Below, piece by piece: positions 21,201 to 33,430 of a DNA stretch of 64,000 nucleotides. A program made the translations under genes and the position numbers. Every line of letters begins with the position of its first letter. The stretch's first letter is position 1. The stretch covers positions 248,001-312,000 of the forward strand of contig JAMZAV010000359.1 of the NCBI GenBank assembly GCA_024449915.1, written 5' to 3'. The notes below the pieces were generated by a model. It did no database searches. It worked only from the letters and a program-made list of their open reading frames with translations, and was not told the DNA's origin. The stretch is from Sweltsa coloradensis. Lineage: Eukaryota > Arthropoda > Insecta > Plecoptera > Chloroperlidae.

Positions 21201-21830
21201 TTCTGCTTATAAAGGTGCATTGGGAATTTTGAATTGTTGAGTTTTTATTTCTCTAAACCTGGAAATACCGCGCAAACAAATCTGTTATACGTTTATAAAT
21301 GTCGAGTACTGTTTTTTGCATTTCAAACCCAAAGTTGCGACATTTTTAATTTCATGCATCATCCTCTGAATTTGTTTTGAAAACATTGTAGTTATGTCAA
21401 TCAATTTTGCTTTCTACTTTACAGTGCGAAATTCAAAATGAATTGGCCATGTTTTGTTTCACTTACATTTTTCCATTTTTCAACCATTCATTTGAATTAA
21501 CATTCCCAGCAGTTATCCAATGGTTTCCTGTACTATTACCTAGCTCATTGGTGTACAAACAATGTTACCCCGAGCCCCGAGTAGAAGTTTTATACAAACA
21601 ACATGGTTGTACACAACCCGTTATGGCAATTTTACTTTGCACGCGATTCTCTGAAGGCAACGTAATTTTAAAATCTATGAACATAATATTATTTAAACGG
21701 TACAATTACGTAAGCTTGATATATTTTTCAATCAACAAACTTACAATTTGACCTTGATCGGCCAGTAATAATGTTAGCTCGAGCTCGGATAAGTCAAAAC
21801 TTCTTTTGTATATAAGGTATGGACTATGGT
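21201..21830. other. Non-coding stretch with a 114-residue unrecognised frame
   Basis: A plus-strand frame at 21407-21751 is open for 114 codons. It has no recognisable domain and no supporting splice or start context, so I do not call it a gene. Confidence 0.3.
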
Positions 21831-23270
21831 TATGGATGAGTCGTTTAAACGTAGAGTTTAAACGTTTAGAGTTCTATATAAACTTGTAAACATGATAGTA
21901 AAATAAATATACAAATAATAAATGAAATGTGTTATTTTGTTGTCACTTTTGGAGCCTACACAAACACAGGCTAACAAATTAGACCGATAATTTTCTAAAA
22001 GTGCGTAATTTTGGTGGAGGTGCCGGGTCCCAGGCTGTATTAAAGAATCTTGTCTGTTACACATGGTGAGGTGCCGGTCCCAGCTGTATTAAGACATCTT
22101 TTTCTGTTACACATGGTGGGGTGCCGGGTCCCAGGCTGTATTAAAGCTCTTTCTTTCACATGGTGGGGGGCCCGGGTCCCGGCTGATTGGCATTTTGTCT
22201 GTTACACATGGGGGAAGCGCCGGGTCCCGGCTGTTTTAAAGACTCTTGTCGTTACCAGGGTGGAGGTGCCGGGGGCCCCGGGCTGTTTAAAGGCATCTTG
22301 TTTTTTTACCATGGTGGGGGTGCCGGGTCCCAGGCTGTATTAAGACACTTGTCTTTACACATGGTGGAGGTGCCGGTCCCCCTGTATTAAAGACTCTTGT
22401 CTGTTACACATGTGGAGGTCCCGAGTCCCAGGCTTTTTAGACATCTTGTCTGTTCACATGTGGAAGCCCCGGGGGCCCAGGCTGTTTAAGCTCTTGTCTG
22501 TTACCTGGTGGAAGCCCCGGGGGTCCCACTGTATTAACTCTTGCCCCGTTACACATGGGGGTGCCGGGTCCCGGCTGTATTAAGACACTTGTCTGTTACA
22601 CATGGTGGGGGTGCCGGTCCCCGGCTGTTTTAAGACAACTTGTCTTTACACAGGTGGAGGTGGGGGCCCCCAGGCTGTATTGACATCTTTCTGTTCCAGG
22701 TGGGGGTCCCGGGGCCCCCAGGCTGTATAAGACATTTTGCTGTTACAAGGGGGAGGTGCCGGGTCCAGGCTGTATTAGACTCTTGTCTTTACACGGGTGG
22801 AGGTGCCGGGCCCCGGCTTTTTAAAGCATCTTGTCTGTTACACATGGTGGAGGTCCCGGGTCCCGCTTATTAAGACATTTTGTTTGTTACACGGGGAAGG
22901 GGGGGGGGGGCCCCGGGTGTATTAAGACTCTTGTCTGTTACGGGGGTGGAGGGCCGGGCCCCGGGCTGATTAAGGCTCTTGTCTGTTACACATGGTGGAG
23001 GTGCCGGGTCCCAGGCTGTATTAAGACATCTTGTCTGTTACACATGGTGGAGGTGCCGGGTCATTAAATGCGAGTGTGAGAATAAAACCTTTGTTTATTG
23101 TTCGTCGGCCGGTCATCAGTACAAAACTACGATTTTTGTTGTAAAACCTAGGCCTCCGCCTACTCTTTTTTTTTTTTTTTTTTTAAATAGGGCTTAAAAC
23201 CGTTCAAACGTTTAAACGCGAAATTTCAAGGAGTTCAACGTTTAGGAAACTAAACTCTTTTCCCATTCCT
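21831..23270. mobile_element. hAT-like element carrying the 52-bp minisatellite
   Basis: The ends look like imperfect inverted repeats: left TATGGATGAGTCGTTTAAAC, right (reverse complement) AGGAATGGGAAAAGAGTTTA. Both arms continue into GTTTAAACGTTT-type sequence. ACTATGGT precedes and ACTATGGA follows, a 7 of 8 match to an 8-bp duplication. Most of the 1.44-kb interior is the minisatellite at 22012-23062. The assignment rests on imperfect ends and is tentative. Confidence 0.5.
22012..23062 (+). repeat. 52-bp minisatellite built on the 18-mer, about 21 units
   Basis: Each unit starts with the 18-mer TGGTGGAGGTGCCGGGTC, continues with CAGGCTGTATTAA, and ends CTTGTCTGTTACACA. I count 21 units plus a final partial one that is only the motif (23045-23062). 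The first and last units are clean and 52 bp long; inner units vary from about 45 to 53 bp, mostly by indels in G, C or T runs. Open frames across it (GGAGSQAV or MVEVPG patterns) result from the repeat. Confidence 0.9.
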
Positions 23271-23304
23271 ACTATGGATAAAGCAACTTTTGTAAGATGA
23301 TTGT

Positions 23305-23375
23305 GTCCCGACCCTGGATCAAACCGTGTCCCACGGTAAAACGTACGGATGTTTTACCAAGTGATTTCTCGGGCC
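23305..23375 (-). repeat. tRNA-like sequence (family T), copy 2
   Basis: On the minus strand it starts GGCCCGAGAAATCACTTGG, has ATCCGTACG in the anticodon-arm position, an ACGGTTTGATCCAGGG T-arm-like segment and ends GTCGGGAC. The overall order matches 10410-10478, but acceptor and T stems contain mismatches, so it is a decayed copy. Confidence 0.4.
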
Positions 23376-24029
23376 ATACAATACACATTTTGTTATTTAG
23401 TCGAACTATGCGCAATATCAACTGTTATTAATCTATCCATGCACCTATCTCATCGCCCATGTGTTGGGAACTCTTGAATATTATCTGTTTTTATTGAAAT
23501 TAAACCAACATTTGAAATAATGCCAGATATACATTTTCGACTTATTCAATGTATAATTCGGAGTATTATTAACAAATCTAGTGTTTTATTCGGAATTAAA
23601 GATAATTTTAAGTGGGCCTTGTTTATGGATTCTATCCCCGTAACGTGTTGTAATTTTCGCTAAGAATAATTCCAATTTGCACCAACGAGGTTCGCCTTGA
23701 TCTAAATCTTGACAAGTCTTTGTCCTGTCCATACTGCAAGTCCAAACAATCTCGTCAAAACATACAACTCAATGTTTAGCACAGTAATGTCTGACGACTA
23801 TAATAAACCGCAATGTGGAGTAATTCATCCCCTTGTCAATCATAGCTGGGATATATAACCCGTGTTTATTCTTGTCGCTTGGTGTGATTGAGTGCATGGT
23901 CCGATCAACAGTCTTGAACTGCATAGTAGTGGGTCGAGCGTCGCGACGCCTGTCCGCTAACTAGGTCGCCTGCTTACCTCCCCCCCCGCCGCCGCTGGAA
24001 TATTGATAGACTCTAGCCCTACTGTTGTG
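23376..24029. other. Non-coding stretch, no recognised feature
   Basis: Unique sequence with a short C-rich patch near 23980-23995. Nothing else was recognised. Confidence 0.3.
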
Positions 24030-24830
24030 TAACCCAGGTCGGGATACACAGACATACGGACATACAAGTATGTGGGCATAGACACATTAACAGACAGACA
24101 TAGACATACACACAGTTAGAAATACATACTAATGTGGAGGCAGGTATAGATACACATACATCAAATATGTAGGCAGATATACACATTAACAGACTAACAG
24201 ACATACAGCAGACATATTGACAGGTAGAAAGACATACAAACGTGGAGGCAGGTAGACATACATACAGCAAATATGATGGCAGATAGACATAACTGCAGAT
24301 TGACAGATAGACAGGTAGAACGTATTGACAGATAGACATAACGGAAGATTGATGACAGATAGACATAACGGTAGATTGACAGATAGACAGGCAGACATAC
24401 AGCAGATATGCAGAATGATAGATATACAAACAGTTAGAAAGACACAAATGTGGAGGCAGGCAGACATACAGAATATATTATGCAGAATGATAGACATAGA
24501 CCGACTGGCAGGTAGACAGACGTACATACAGACAATAAACATACAAATATGGAGACATGCAGACGACATAACTCAGATTCATAAACATACATATAACACT
24601 AGACGTATACATACTAATGTAATGACAGAAATAAATACATATCAACAATATACAGATATCACATACAGAAATACATAGAAAGACATACAATACAATGGGG
24701 ACATACAGATAGGTGGACATACATACAGACAGACATTGTCTACAAGTTACGTGGTATACAGACGTAGAGACAGTAAGATATAGGTAGACAGATTATCGTA
24801 AAGATAGACATTTAGACAGACAGACAAGTT
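24030..24830. repeat. Degenerate GACATA/CAGA-rich tandem tract
   Basis: About 800 bp dominated by variants of GACATA, ACAGACATA, GATAGACAG and GGAGGCAGG, without a fixed period. Purines on the plus strand give minus-strand frames rich in Cys-Leu-Ser and Tyr-Val-Cys, which are repeat products. It is probably an old tetra- or decanucleotide array. Confidence 0.8.
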
Positions 24831-25839
24831 ATAGCGACGCGAGTAGTCAAGAATGTTCGTTTAGCGCGGGGGGTTGGGGGGTACGTATATTAATTGATGT
24901 TGGTTATATTCGTGCTTGTTATAAATCATCATGACAATTTTCTCCATTACACATTCGCTGTAATCATTCCCCCACTGCTTTGAAATGTGATACACAAATT
25001 ACAAAACAAATCAAAAGTTTCAAAAGTAATTTCAAGAGCTAACGATTTTCATTATTTTATTTATCGGGATGTTTTGTCGCTGTCGTGATGAAGAAGTCAA
25101 GATAGTCATTGAAACGTTGGCAGGCAAATAAGAAACCCCCCCGACAGAACAACCCGTCAGTAAAATAATGTAATCAACGGGTCACGAGACACTTAAATGT
25201 TTTAGCTAATAATGATTAAGTTTAATTGTAATTTTAAACTAATGTCACGGGTGTGAAGTACGTTAGTTCGTAGCCAACCTTTGTATTACCTGGCTGTCCG
25301 AGAGGTGCTAACAATAACCACGTCTCTCCCCCACGCCATCCAGCCGGCCGTGCCAATTAGTCTGCCGGTCCGGGAGAGGGGGGGGGGGGGGCGACGCCCA
25401 GCGCCGTCGAGCGTCGGAGGAGATGACCCCAACTCGGACCGGGTCAACCCCCAAAACACTGAGTGACTCACTCAGAGAGTTCACAAACTTCAACTTGAGG
25501 TGGCTCCAGACAGAAATAGTTCTTACGACACGGGCGTCGTTCGGTTCCTTCTGCGGTCGAGATAGTTCCGAGAAATTCCGCGCAGAGTGCGACGTTGTTG
25601 TCTTGTCTGAGAATTGTATCTGTTGTATGTCGCAATGTAATTTATAGACATACCTCAGCCTAGGACCACACACATGAGTTCACCGATGAAATGTTCAGGC
25701 GCGTAGAAAGGGGGTTGGGGGAATTCCCCTCCTTACGCCCCTCCCCACTTGTTCCTGTGATTAAACATCCATTTACGCCTTATATATCCACGGCTACAAC
25801 TGAAAAACTAATTGCAGTCAGTATTCTATAAGGGGTGTG
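24831..25839. other. Unique stretch with CpG-rich patch at 25330-25560
   Basis: The patch has a 14-nt G run at about 25378-25391 followed by CGACGCCCAGCGCCGTCGAG. Overlapping frames cross it on both strands without recognisable similarity. It could be a CpG island; there is no decisive transcription signal. Confidence 0.3.
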
Positions 25840-26035
25840 ACTGACAGACTCTGATTTGGGAGGTCCGGGGCTCGAATCCCGTCTTGTCCGGAAATCCTGA
25901 CTGAAGGATTGAGTCCTCTTACCAAGACCTCGGACTTCCCTTCACAAATTGTCCTAGCTTCAATATACCTACTTGAAGAGGGGAATGCATTACACCCTAC
26001 AGCAAATTTCCGTGGCCAAAATTTTAACTTTAATT
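25840..26035 (+). mobile_element. tRNA-derived SINE (family A), internally deleted
   Basis: It starts GACTCTGATTTGGGAGGTCC, then GGGGCTCGAATCCCG (B-box), AAATCCTGACTGAAG joined directly to GGATTGAGTCCTCTT, then ACTTCCCTTCACAAATTGTC and AATATACCTACTTGAAGAGG. Compared with 13520-13785 about 50 nt between the CTGACTGAA and GGATTGAG blocks are absent. Confidence 0.6.
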
Positions 26036-27500
26036 AAAAGTGTGTTCAGTGTTTAAAAAAATCTTATACCTCTCCTCCCCCCCCCCCCTTACTAAAAAAA
26101 AGTTCCTTCGCACCTGGACACGCTGTTTGGAGGCTTCCGACGACTGCGGCTAAACCGGATATGCTCTATACCCTCTTCCCTTTAAACCGCACCCGCTAAA
26201 ACGCAATGTATAGCCCCTTCATTATGCCTACACTAGCTGCGATGTTGCCATTCTTCGCTCATACAATTCTCAATCACGTGACCAAAGTTGTACTTGACCC
26301 AAACACAACGTTGCCATGTTATTTACAAATACTCTGCGAGCACACTGACATTTTATTTCCTGTTATTGCGATTTAGCTCTGTGCATAGTGTCGTAAGACC
26401 TTAACCTGATTTAGAATATTATTTTATTATGATACTTATTATTTCTACACATGCATCTATTGACAAAGGGTTTAAAGCCGATATTATCACCATCATAAAT
26501 ACATTGGGAAAAGTAAAAAAAATTATTTGCCAATTTTTTGTCTTAGAGAATTATCGCAATATTTGGTGTCTGTAACCTCTTGTCATGTAAGTATAACGGC
26601 AATGCCAATCTGTTAATTGCTACCCACATCAAGTACTCTCCCCAGAACACCCACGCCTTATAATGCCGTAACTGTAATTGGTACTGGTGCAGGTTATCAC
26701 GTAAATCTTTAATTCATTATTGATAGTATAATAACACCCTTTTGTTACGTCAACAAAACACAAAAGTTATTCGACCAACACCCAATGAACTAAAACTTTA
26801 TTTTATTTTCAATTATTGTTAAATGAAGTTTATCACTGTTCTTATAGATAACGCTATTTTATAACCATCAAAAATCACTTTGTCTTATCTAGGAAAAGAT
26901 CGTGTTTAAGGCGTTTTACTACCTATCTAAATCATTTATCAAAACAACTTCCTTGCCATTATTGATATTATTCATTCACATAGATGTTTTTTATGTTATG
27001 TTGTTTTTATGTGTGTTTTTATGTTGTAAATAATGTCAGCCACTCAAACGAAAGTGAAACTTTCCGAAATATTGCTACATTAAATCTAATTTCTCCCTAA
27101 GAGCAGTGGTTAAGTTCATTTAACAATAGAAACATACATTAATATTAACCTGATCTATTAAAGTTTGTTTTCACATACCAGCGTGTTCTATTACATACAC
27201 TATAGTGGCAGAAGTAGAGCTTCGTGAGGTGTTATAAGGTTGGTACGTATTGTGTTGGTAACAACGCGAAGCCGTACAGTATGAAATGCACACACAGCTT
27301 TACGAGGCAAATCCTTCATAATGCATACGGGAGAATTGTTCATTATTTAATGAGGTTTATATTTGATGTGTAATAAATAGCGTTTCAAAGTTATCTTGTA
27401 CACATCAATTTTCTCCGACAGTGTAATTATATTTACTCAGATGGTCGATGTATTGTGAAGCCTGAACTATTTCGCACAGGCACGAGGCCTGGAGTATGCA
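26036..27500. other. Non-coding stretch, no recognised feature
   Basis: AT-rich with a C run near 26077-26088. No recognised repeats or coding content. Confidence 0.35.
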
Positions 27501-27502
27501 AG

Positions 27503-27620
27503 ATAGGGAGCGAAGCTGCTTAATCAAGATCGTCGAATGAGAATACGAGATTAAAATTGATCTTGGTTTTGGTGGAGGCGCCGGGTCTTGAAGTTTCAAA
27601 CTTTCTGATTTGCCCTGAGC
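27503..27620 (+). repeat. Dispersed repeat R2, copy 2, with the 18-mer
   Basis: It contains TAGGGAGCGAAGCTGCTTAA, ATCGTCGAATG, the 18-mer with one change (27570-27587, C for T at position 10) and TTGAAGTTTCAAAC. The order matches 17470-17690 read on the minus strand, with about 50-60 nt fewer between the first blocks and the 18-mer. Confidence 0.5.
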
Positions 27621-28332
27621 TTGGCCCAACTCAAATGCGCGCTCTCAGGTATTGGTGATTCCTGCTGAATGGTTGGTAATATCATCACCAAATTTTGCAT
27701 TAATGTTAATAAAGTACTTTTCTATTAATATCCACACTTGGTTGCAAAAATGCCATAAAGATCTATGGCGAGACATGAAGTCCAAGACGTGAAAAAATTG
27801 TAAAATCCAAAACATGGATTTCCATTCAGAAAATTCCCATCCAACCGTTTATCTTACGATAAAAACACATTTACCTGCGAATTCACATATATGTTGGTAT
27901 CCAGTATTCAAACGTGCGTAAAAATAATCGTACAGTTGGAATAAATTCCCGAAGTTCACTAAAATTGAGTAAATTACGGAGATTTTGCAATTTTTTGGTT
28001 TAAAAATCAATGAATTAATTTAGGAATACGCGAACTGAATCTCACAGATTTATTCTTTATTAACGTTCGTATGAAATAAGATACCGATTTTATAAACCGT
28101 TTACCTGGAAAAAACTTAAAACTGAGCGCCTAAACTCGTCTCGGGGCCAGCCTCAGCTTTTTGAAGGGAAATGCCAGCAAAAACCGAATGCCAATCAGAC
28201 GTCGAGTTTGATTTTTATCGTGAGACGTAATACATGCACACGCAGGCAGAAAAGTGATTCTTATATGGGGGCTTCATTCAATTTAATAAAAAACGAACAC
28301 AGCGAAATGACTCGTAAAATATTTGATTTCTC
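27621..28332. other. Non-coding stretch, no recognised feature
   Basis: AT-rich; nothing recognised. Confidence 0.35.
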
Positions 28333-28366
<34 letters not shown>

Positions 28367-28370
28367 CGAG

Positions 28371-28406
<36 letters not shown>
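28333..28406. repeat. (AAT)n microsatellite, two blocks
   Basis: Two (ATA)n runs, about 28333-28365 and 28372-28406, separated by AACGAGT. Poly-Ile, poly-Leu or poly-Asn frames here result from the repeat. Confidence 0.95.
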
Positions 28407-28407
<1 letters not shown>

Positions 28408-28630
28408 TAAAAATATATATAATATTATACATATTTGTTTTATTTGTGAATAATTGTACAAACATGTGGTATAGGCCCTATATAATCATGAACACCCCCG
28501 AAAGGAAAACCCTTTTCTTGTCATATCTAGAGCGGTGTAAGGATATAGACTATTTTCATACCAAATGTTTTAGCATGCATTTTGATTCTAAAATTTCGTA
28601 TTTAGGGACGTTTTGAACTACCAAAGTTTT

Positions 28631-29405
28631 TGGATGAGCGAAGCGAAGATTCCATTCTACTTCACTGGAGAAAAAAAATCCGGAATGTTATTTTTTTCTT
28701 TTTTTCTTTCTTTCTTTCTTTTTGTATTTTTTGTCTGTTTGTCCACACGATTCCGGCTAAACCGATACTCCGATTACGATGAAATTTTATGGAGGCCTTT
28801 GAAATCTCTGAACTTAGAACTGCCACATTTCTGAGCGCAATCGGAAAATTATTTCTCATGAAAATCGCATTTTTACGATTTTTTTCTATTTTTAAAACAT
28901 TTCTTCGACTTTTATAACACCTACATACTTTATCCGATTTTGATGATTTTTGCACAGAACCTTTATTTTATGAATTAAGATATTCTTGTGATATTTGAGC
29001 GCAATTGAAAAAATATTTATCATAAAAATCGAAAATTTTACGGGTTTTTTTCTTTTTTAAAACAATTCTTTGACGTATAACACATACACGCGTTATCCGA
29101 TTGTAATGATTTTTTCGCAGAAACCTTAATTTTATGAATTAATATATTAGTGTTAAATTTGAGCGCAATCGAGAAATTATTTCTTATAAAAATCGCAAAT
29201 TTACGATTTTTTTTAACAATTACGATTAATTAAAATAAATTAAAAAATTTAAAGTTAATTTTTTATTTAATTTAATTTAATTTTTAAAAAAATTAACTTA
29301 GTAATGATTTTTTCCACAGAACACAGAAAATTCCCATAACACATGGCAGCTCAATGCACCAATTACGCTCATCCAACAACGCGGCGGGACTAAGCTTTTT
29401 CCTAG
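28631..29405 (+). mobile_element. Complete HINE, 775 bp, with 164-bp internal tandem repeats
   Basis: The 5' end TGGATGAGCGAAGCGAAG follows T. CGCTCATCCAA is at 29366-29376, 29 nt before CTAG (29402-29405), followed by T. The hairpin is eroded by a 1-2 nt loss (GACTAAGCTTTTT). GAGCGCAAT at 28833, 28997 and 29161 marks an internal tandem repeat with an exact 164-bp period. There is no coding capacity. Confidence 0.75.
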
Positions 29406-32400
29406 TAATGAAATATTTGACTTGTTAGTCCCTTTTTCAATAACCGTATGATTGTGTTGGGGGGGGGGGGGTCTTGTCTTGAAATAAATAAAGTAAATGG
29501 TTTTAAAAACCAATAAAGATTTAAAATTTACCAATATTAAGAGAACATTAATTTTTGTTTCTAAACCTTTCACCTGCTATTCAGCAATTGTATAATGCAT
29601 TGCGACTGAGGAAGCCAGAACACAACACACCACCTTATACATGAGCTCAGTGCAAATCACAAATGAATAATTATTATGTAATATACAACAAGGGAACCTT
29701 CTTCCCTGCTTCTGTCGTTGTTTTCTTAGGAAACTCCCAATGCCCTAGATATTCTTTCATATTAATCAATAACAATTCCCGTAGAATTACAGTAGTTAGT
29801 CTTCATAGTCTTATTTTCCTCCTTTGAATTGCAGTTTTAAACTCACAATCTACTGGTGCTGTTGGTTTACAAAATAATGTTTGCCTACCAATTAAGAAGC
29901 AGCTGCACTGCAAGCGATGCCATACAGTTAACTACATCGAGAGAATATATTTGCTAATGTTAAACCAGGGATAAATAATAGCACAGGTGTAATGTTGGAT
30001 TTCCTCTCACGCATTTAGCTCACAAGTAAGAAGCAAGTTGGAATTGTATATAATAATTGTGGAGGGGATACTCAGTACTCACTTGTTCCCCTCGGTACCT
30101 TGGTATTTATAAACAACTCATTTCTTGTCCAGTATTTAATTTCTAATCCGGTGCCTATATATCACACTCGTTGTTGATTGGATCTTTGAAATATAAATAA
30201 AATAACTAGGTATGCCTCTTTTCAAGAGACGGAACTAATTATGTGTTGAAGGTAATTTTATACAGAAATAATATTAAAATTGTACAGTATCACATTCATC
30301 ATTCGCCGTAGACATCCAGCCTGGATTGCTGGGGGTAGGAATCAATCCGACTGTCTTACAGATACAGCCTCGAGTGTTAGCTCTGTTTCTAATAATATGC
30401 ATGATTGTGTAGTAGGGGCAATTTAGTTTCGTAGTATTTCCTAGTAATTTTGTCATGAATAAGTTGTCTGTTTTTTGTTTCTTGATGCCTCTATCATGTC
30501 ATGCAATGACTCTATTCGATACTATGATAGCATACGGGACAATTGTTATCACATAATAGTTTTACAACAATACAGTGAGGTTCATTGACTATATATAAAA
30601 CATTAAACATGTATCAATATAACAAACGACCTATACAACCTAGCTCAAACACGAGCACCATCCATGTGGTATGTACGGGACTCGAACCCACATGCATGAG
30701 GATTGGCTCTGTGCCCACTCGTCGAGGTTGCATAAACCTGATGCCGTAGGCTAGAAGCAAAGATTAGTGCTAGAAGTTCGATTAAACTGAACACCTTATT
30801 TCGTGTTTTCCATTCTGCTGACTCGTCTTTATTGGTAATTAGTAATTAGTCCTAACCGCCATGTGTTCAGACGAGCGCGCGTTGCGACACTTGATGTGAA
30901 CCAATCAACACCCGACACTGGAACGCTTGTTATTGTAACATTTATTCGCAAGGTCTCTGTAGAGCCTTGCTTTCTTATTCACAAGCCTTCAAAGAAATTT
31001 CATCTATAAGGTCATGTTTCGCAAATATTTCTCACTTTTCTGTTGTATTCATTAGTATTGGTTGTCAGCATTAACTTGTATTAAATACTTTACTATTTTA
31101 TGAGACGATGCTACTTGACGTAAATGTTGAAGATTTATTTACCTACTCTACTGCACTCGACCTTGCAATGAATATTCGCACACTTGCTAATAACATTAGG
31201 CCTACTTCTTCTTTATATACTCTTCTATATTCAAACCGATGCTAGCTGACACCATGTCTACTCGAATCCCTTTCATAATCACTACCATTTTAAAAAAAAT
31301 ATGTATATTTACAACCCATGTACATGTGTACATGGTACACATATGAGAATTAAACTACAAATACAAAGTACGAAGTGATATAATAAGAAGCATCAACATA
31401 TTAATTTTACTACAAATATAATACAAAATGTTTTTATAAAAACAAATAAATATATTATATATTTTAAAAACGCGGTACAAATTGGTATAAAATACTGGTA
31501 AACTATAAATTCAGGAAAGACATATGTAAAAAAACTTTTTCTTCAGACACATAAGAAACTAGTTGAAATTAATGTTACAAAAACAACTACAGCTACGTTG
31601 AATGGACTGCATTAATGAGTTTGAATGAATGAACTGAAGTTTGAAATTATTTTGAAGATGCGATATTTGCCGTGTGCCAGATAACAAAATTTAAAAAAAA
31701 ATAGTTTGAATGTTCTAATAGAGCCAGGTTTCAAACTTCAAAGCCCTTCACTATATTTTAACTTAGTTGCATATTTGAGAAAATAGAAACACGCGAAGGA
31801 TTCCCCTCAAGTGTGGGGGTAATATTGTAGTTAGCGAATGACAGGGATTCGAGCAGGTATTGCCTACAACCTAGCGTGGATTTGAGTATATTGTAAAATG
31901 ACGGAATTCCTCGAGTAAACGTGCTACGGTGCACATAATCGGAATATCGGTGTTATCGAACGCGAGCCAATTTCGACATTCTTTACGAATTTGAATATTC
32001 GGATATGTAAATGCGGTTGCTTGGAAATATGTCATGTTTTCGTACAACTTTGAGCGGGATTTTTCAATATATACCCCTCCACCCTCTCCCACCCCTGCCC
32101 GCAGCTCGTCGTGCAAAATCTAAGGAATTTATATTGAATTCGTAAGCTCGACATTTTTTGTTGTCAAGAAGAGAAAAGGTATTACGATTTCTGTGAAGAA
32201 ACTTTAGACCTTGGTTAGCTTTAATTTTTATACAACTTTCACTCTGATTTTTTACCCTCTTTGCAAATCCAACTTGATCAACAAAACCGCTGTACTTAGT
32301 CTTTCACTGAGCACATATTATTTCAAGTGTGTGCGCAAGTTTTGCATAATACCCTCTCGAACTTTGTTATAGATGAGGTGACATCGACTAATTACTAATT

Positions 32401-33430
32401 AGGCGTGAGCTGTGTTGACTTTGACGGACTTGTTAGGAGTTGATGATTATTAGTTGAGTTGAAGGTTCTGTCAACAAGTCAACTCACACAATACTATTTA
32501 TATATTGCGTTTTCGCATATCTTATATAAACAATCTACTCCTGAACATTTTATTTTGAATTTTATTACTAATAATTGCATTAAATATTATTAATTGTATT
32601 GTGGGAACATAAAACTTGTAAATTTAATTAAAATACTCAGTCAATATCCTCATACATTTGCACAGATTAACTCGTTTACATAGCTAATTAAACGTAAATA
32701 TTTCAGAATATGTCATTTCAAACAAATCCAATAGATACATCAATGCACAGTGATGGAAAATTTATCGATGTAAATCAATCGCTTGATCAATTAATCAAGT
32801 TATAATTACACTCGAAATGACCTTTAACTCCAGAGTCAAATCTCCGCTGTATGATAATGTTATTATTTTTCAGTATAATCGTAACGTTACTGAATCAGAA
32901 AACAGTACGTTATATTTTGGATTGCGTTAAATTGTTGCATGTTCTTTAATTTGCACCGTTAATGGAACGTCAGGGCATAAAGAATAGTAATGTGAAGGCA
33001 ACAGCTGATCTCAAATGATAAAACTTTGTTTTCTAGAAGTAATTAACATTTTTTAAAAACGTAAAAATACAGCCAAAACCTTACACACTCAAAAGCATTG
33101 AGATCTAAAAGAAGGGCCAAGCTCATGTACCCTTCTACATTTGCGCACATAAATTCACTTTGCATCCTTGCAAAGCTGGGAGAAATACATTTGCACGAAC
33201 ATTTATGTTAAATCAATAGTTGCAAATTACTGTATATATATATTTTACAAAATCAAAGTTTATTTTTACCCAGACTGTATGTCAGTATCTATGTATTCTT
33301 ACCTATGCTTAAAACTAAACGTGGTGCATCTTTGTTCCATATTTCTTCAATGCTTCTCTTATGAAATCACTTTTCATTAAAAGTGAAAGGACACCTCATA
33401 AGTAATTCTTTGAAGATGAACAAAAAAGAT
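29406..33430. other. Long non-coding stretch, few features
   Basis: AT-rich. Seen inside it: a 12-nt G run near 29460-29471, a B-box-like tRNA fragment at 30665-30730 on the minus strand (GTGGGTTCGAGTCCCG), and a small palindrome at 31316-31335. No coding exon was recognised. Confidence 0.35.
31316..31335. repeat. 20-nt palindrome
   Basis: CCATGTACATGTGTACATGG: 9-bp arms CCATGTACA and TGTACATGG around TG. It may be a chance palindrome. Confidence 0.6.

Noticed and set aside
22050..23197. Plus-strand frames rich in GGAGS or MVEVPG residues
   Set aside because: They are frames through the 52-bp minisatellite. Unit length varies and is not a multiple of three, so no frame is kept.
24019..24720. 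Cys/Tyr/Leu-rich frames of up to 142 codons
   Set aside because: They come from a low-complexity GACATA-rich tract and lack start context or domains.
19745..25352. CATCCAGCCGGCCGTG shared by 19745-19760 and 25337-25352
   Set aside because: A 16-bp match without extended flanking similarity in two GC-rich patches; possibly chance, and nothing else supports a repeat.
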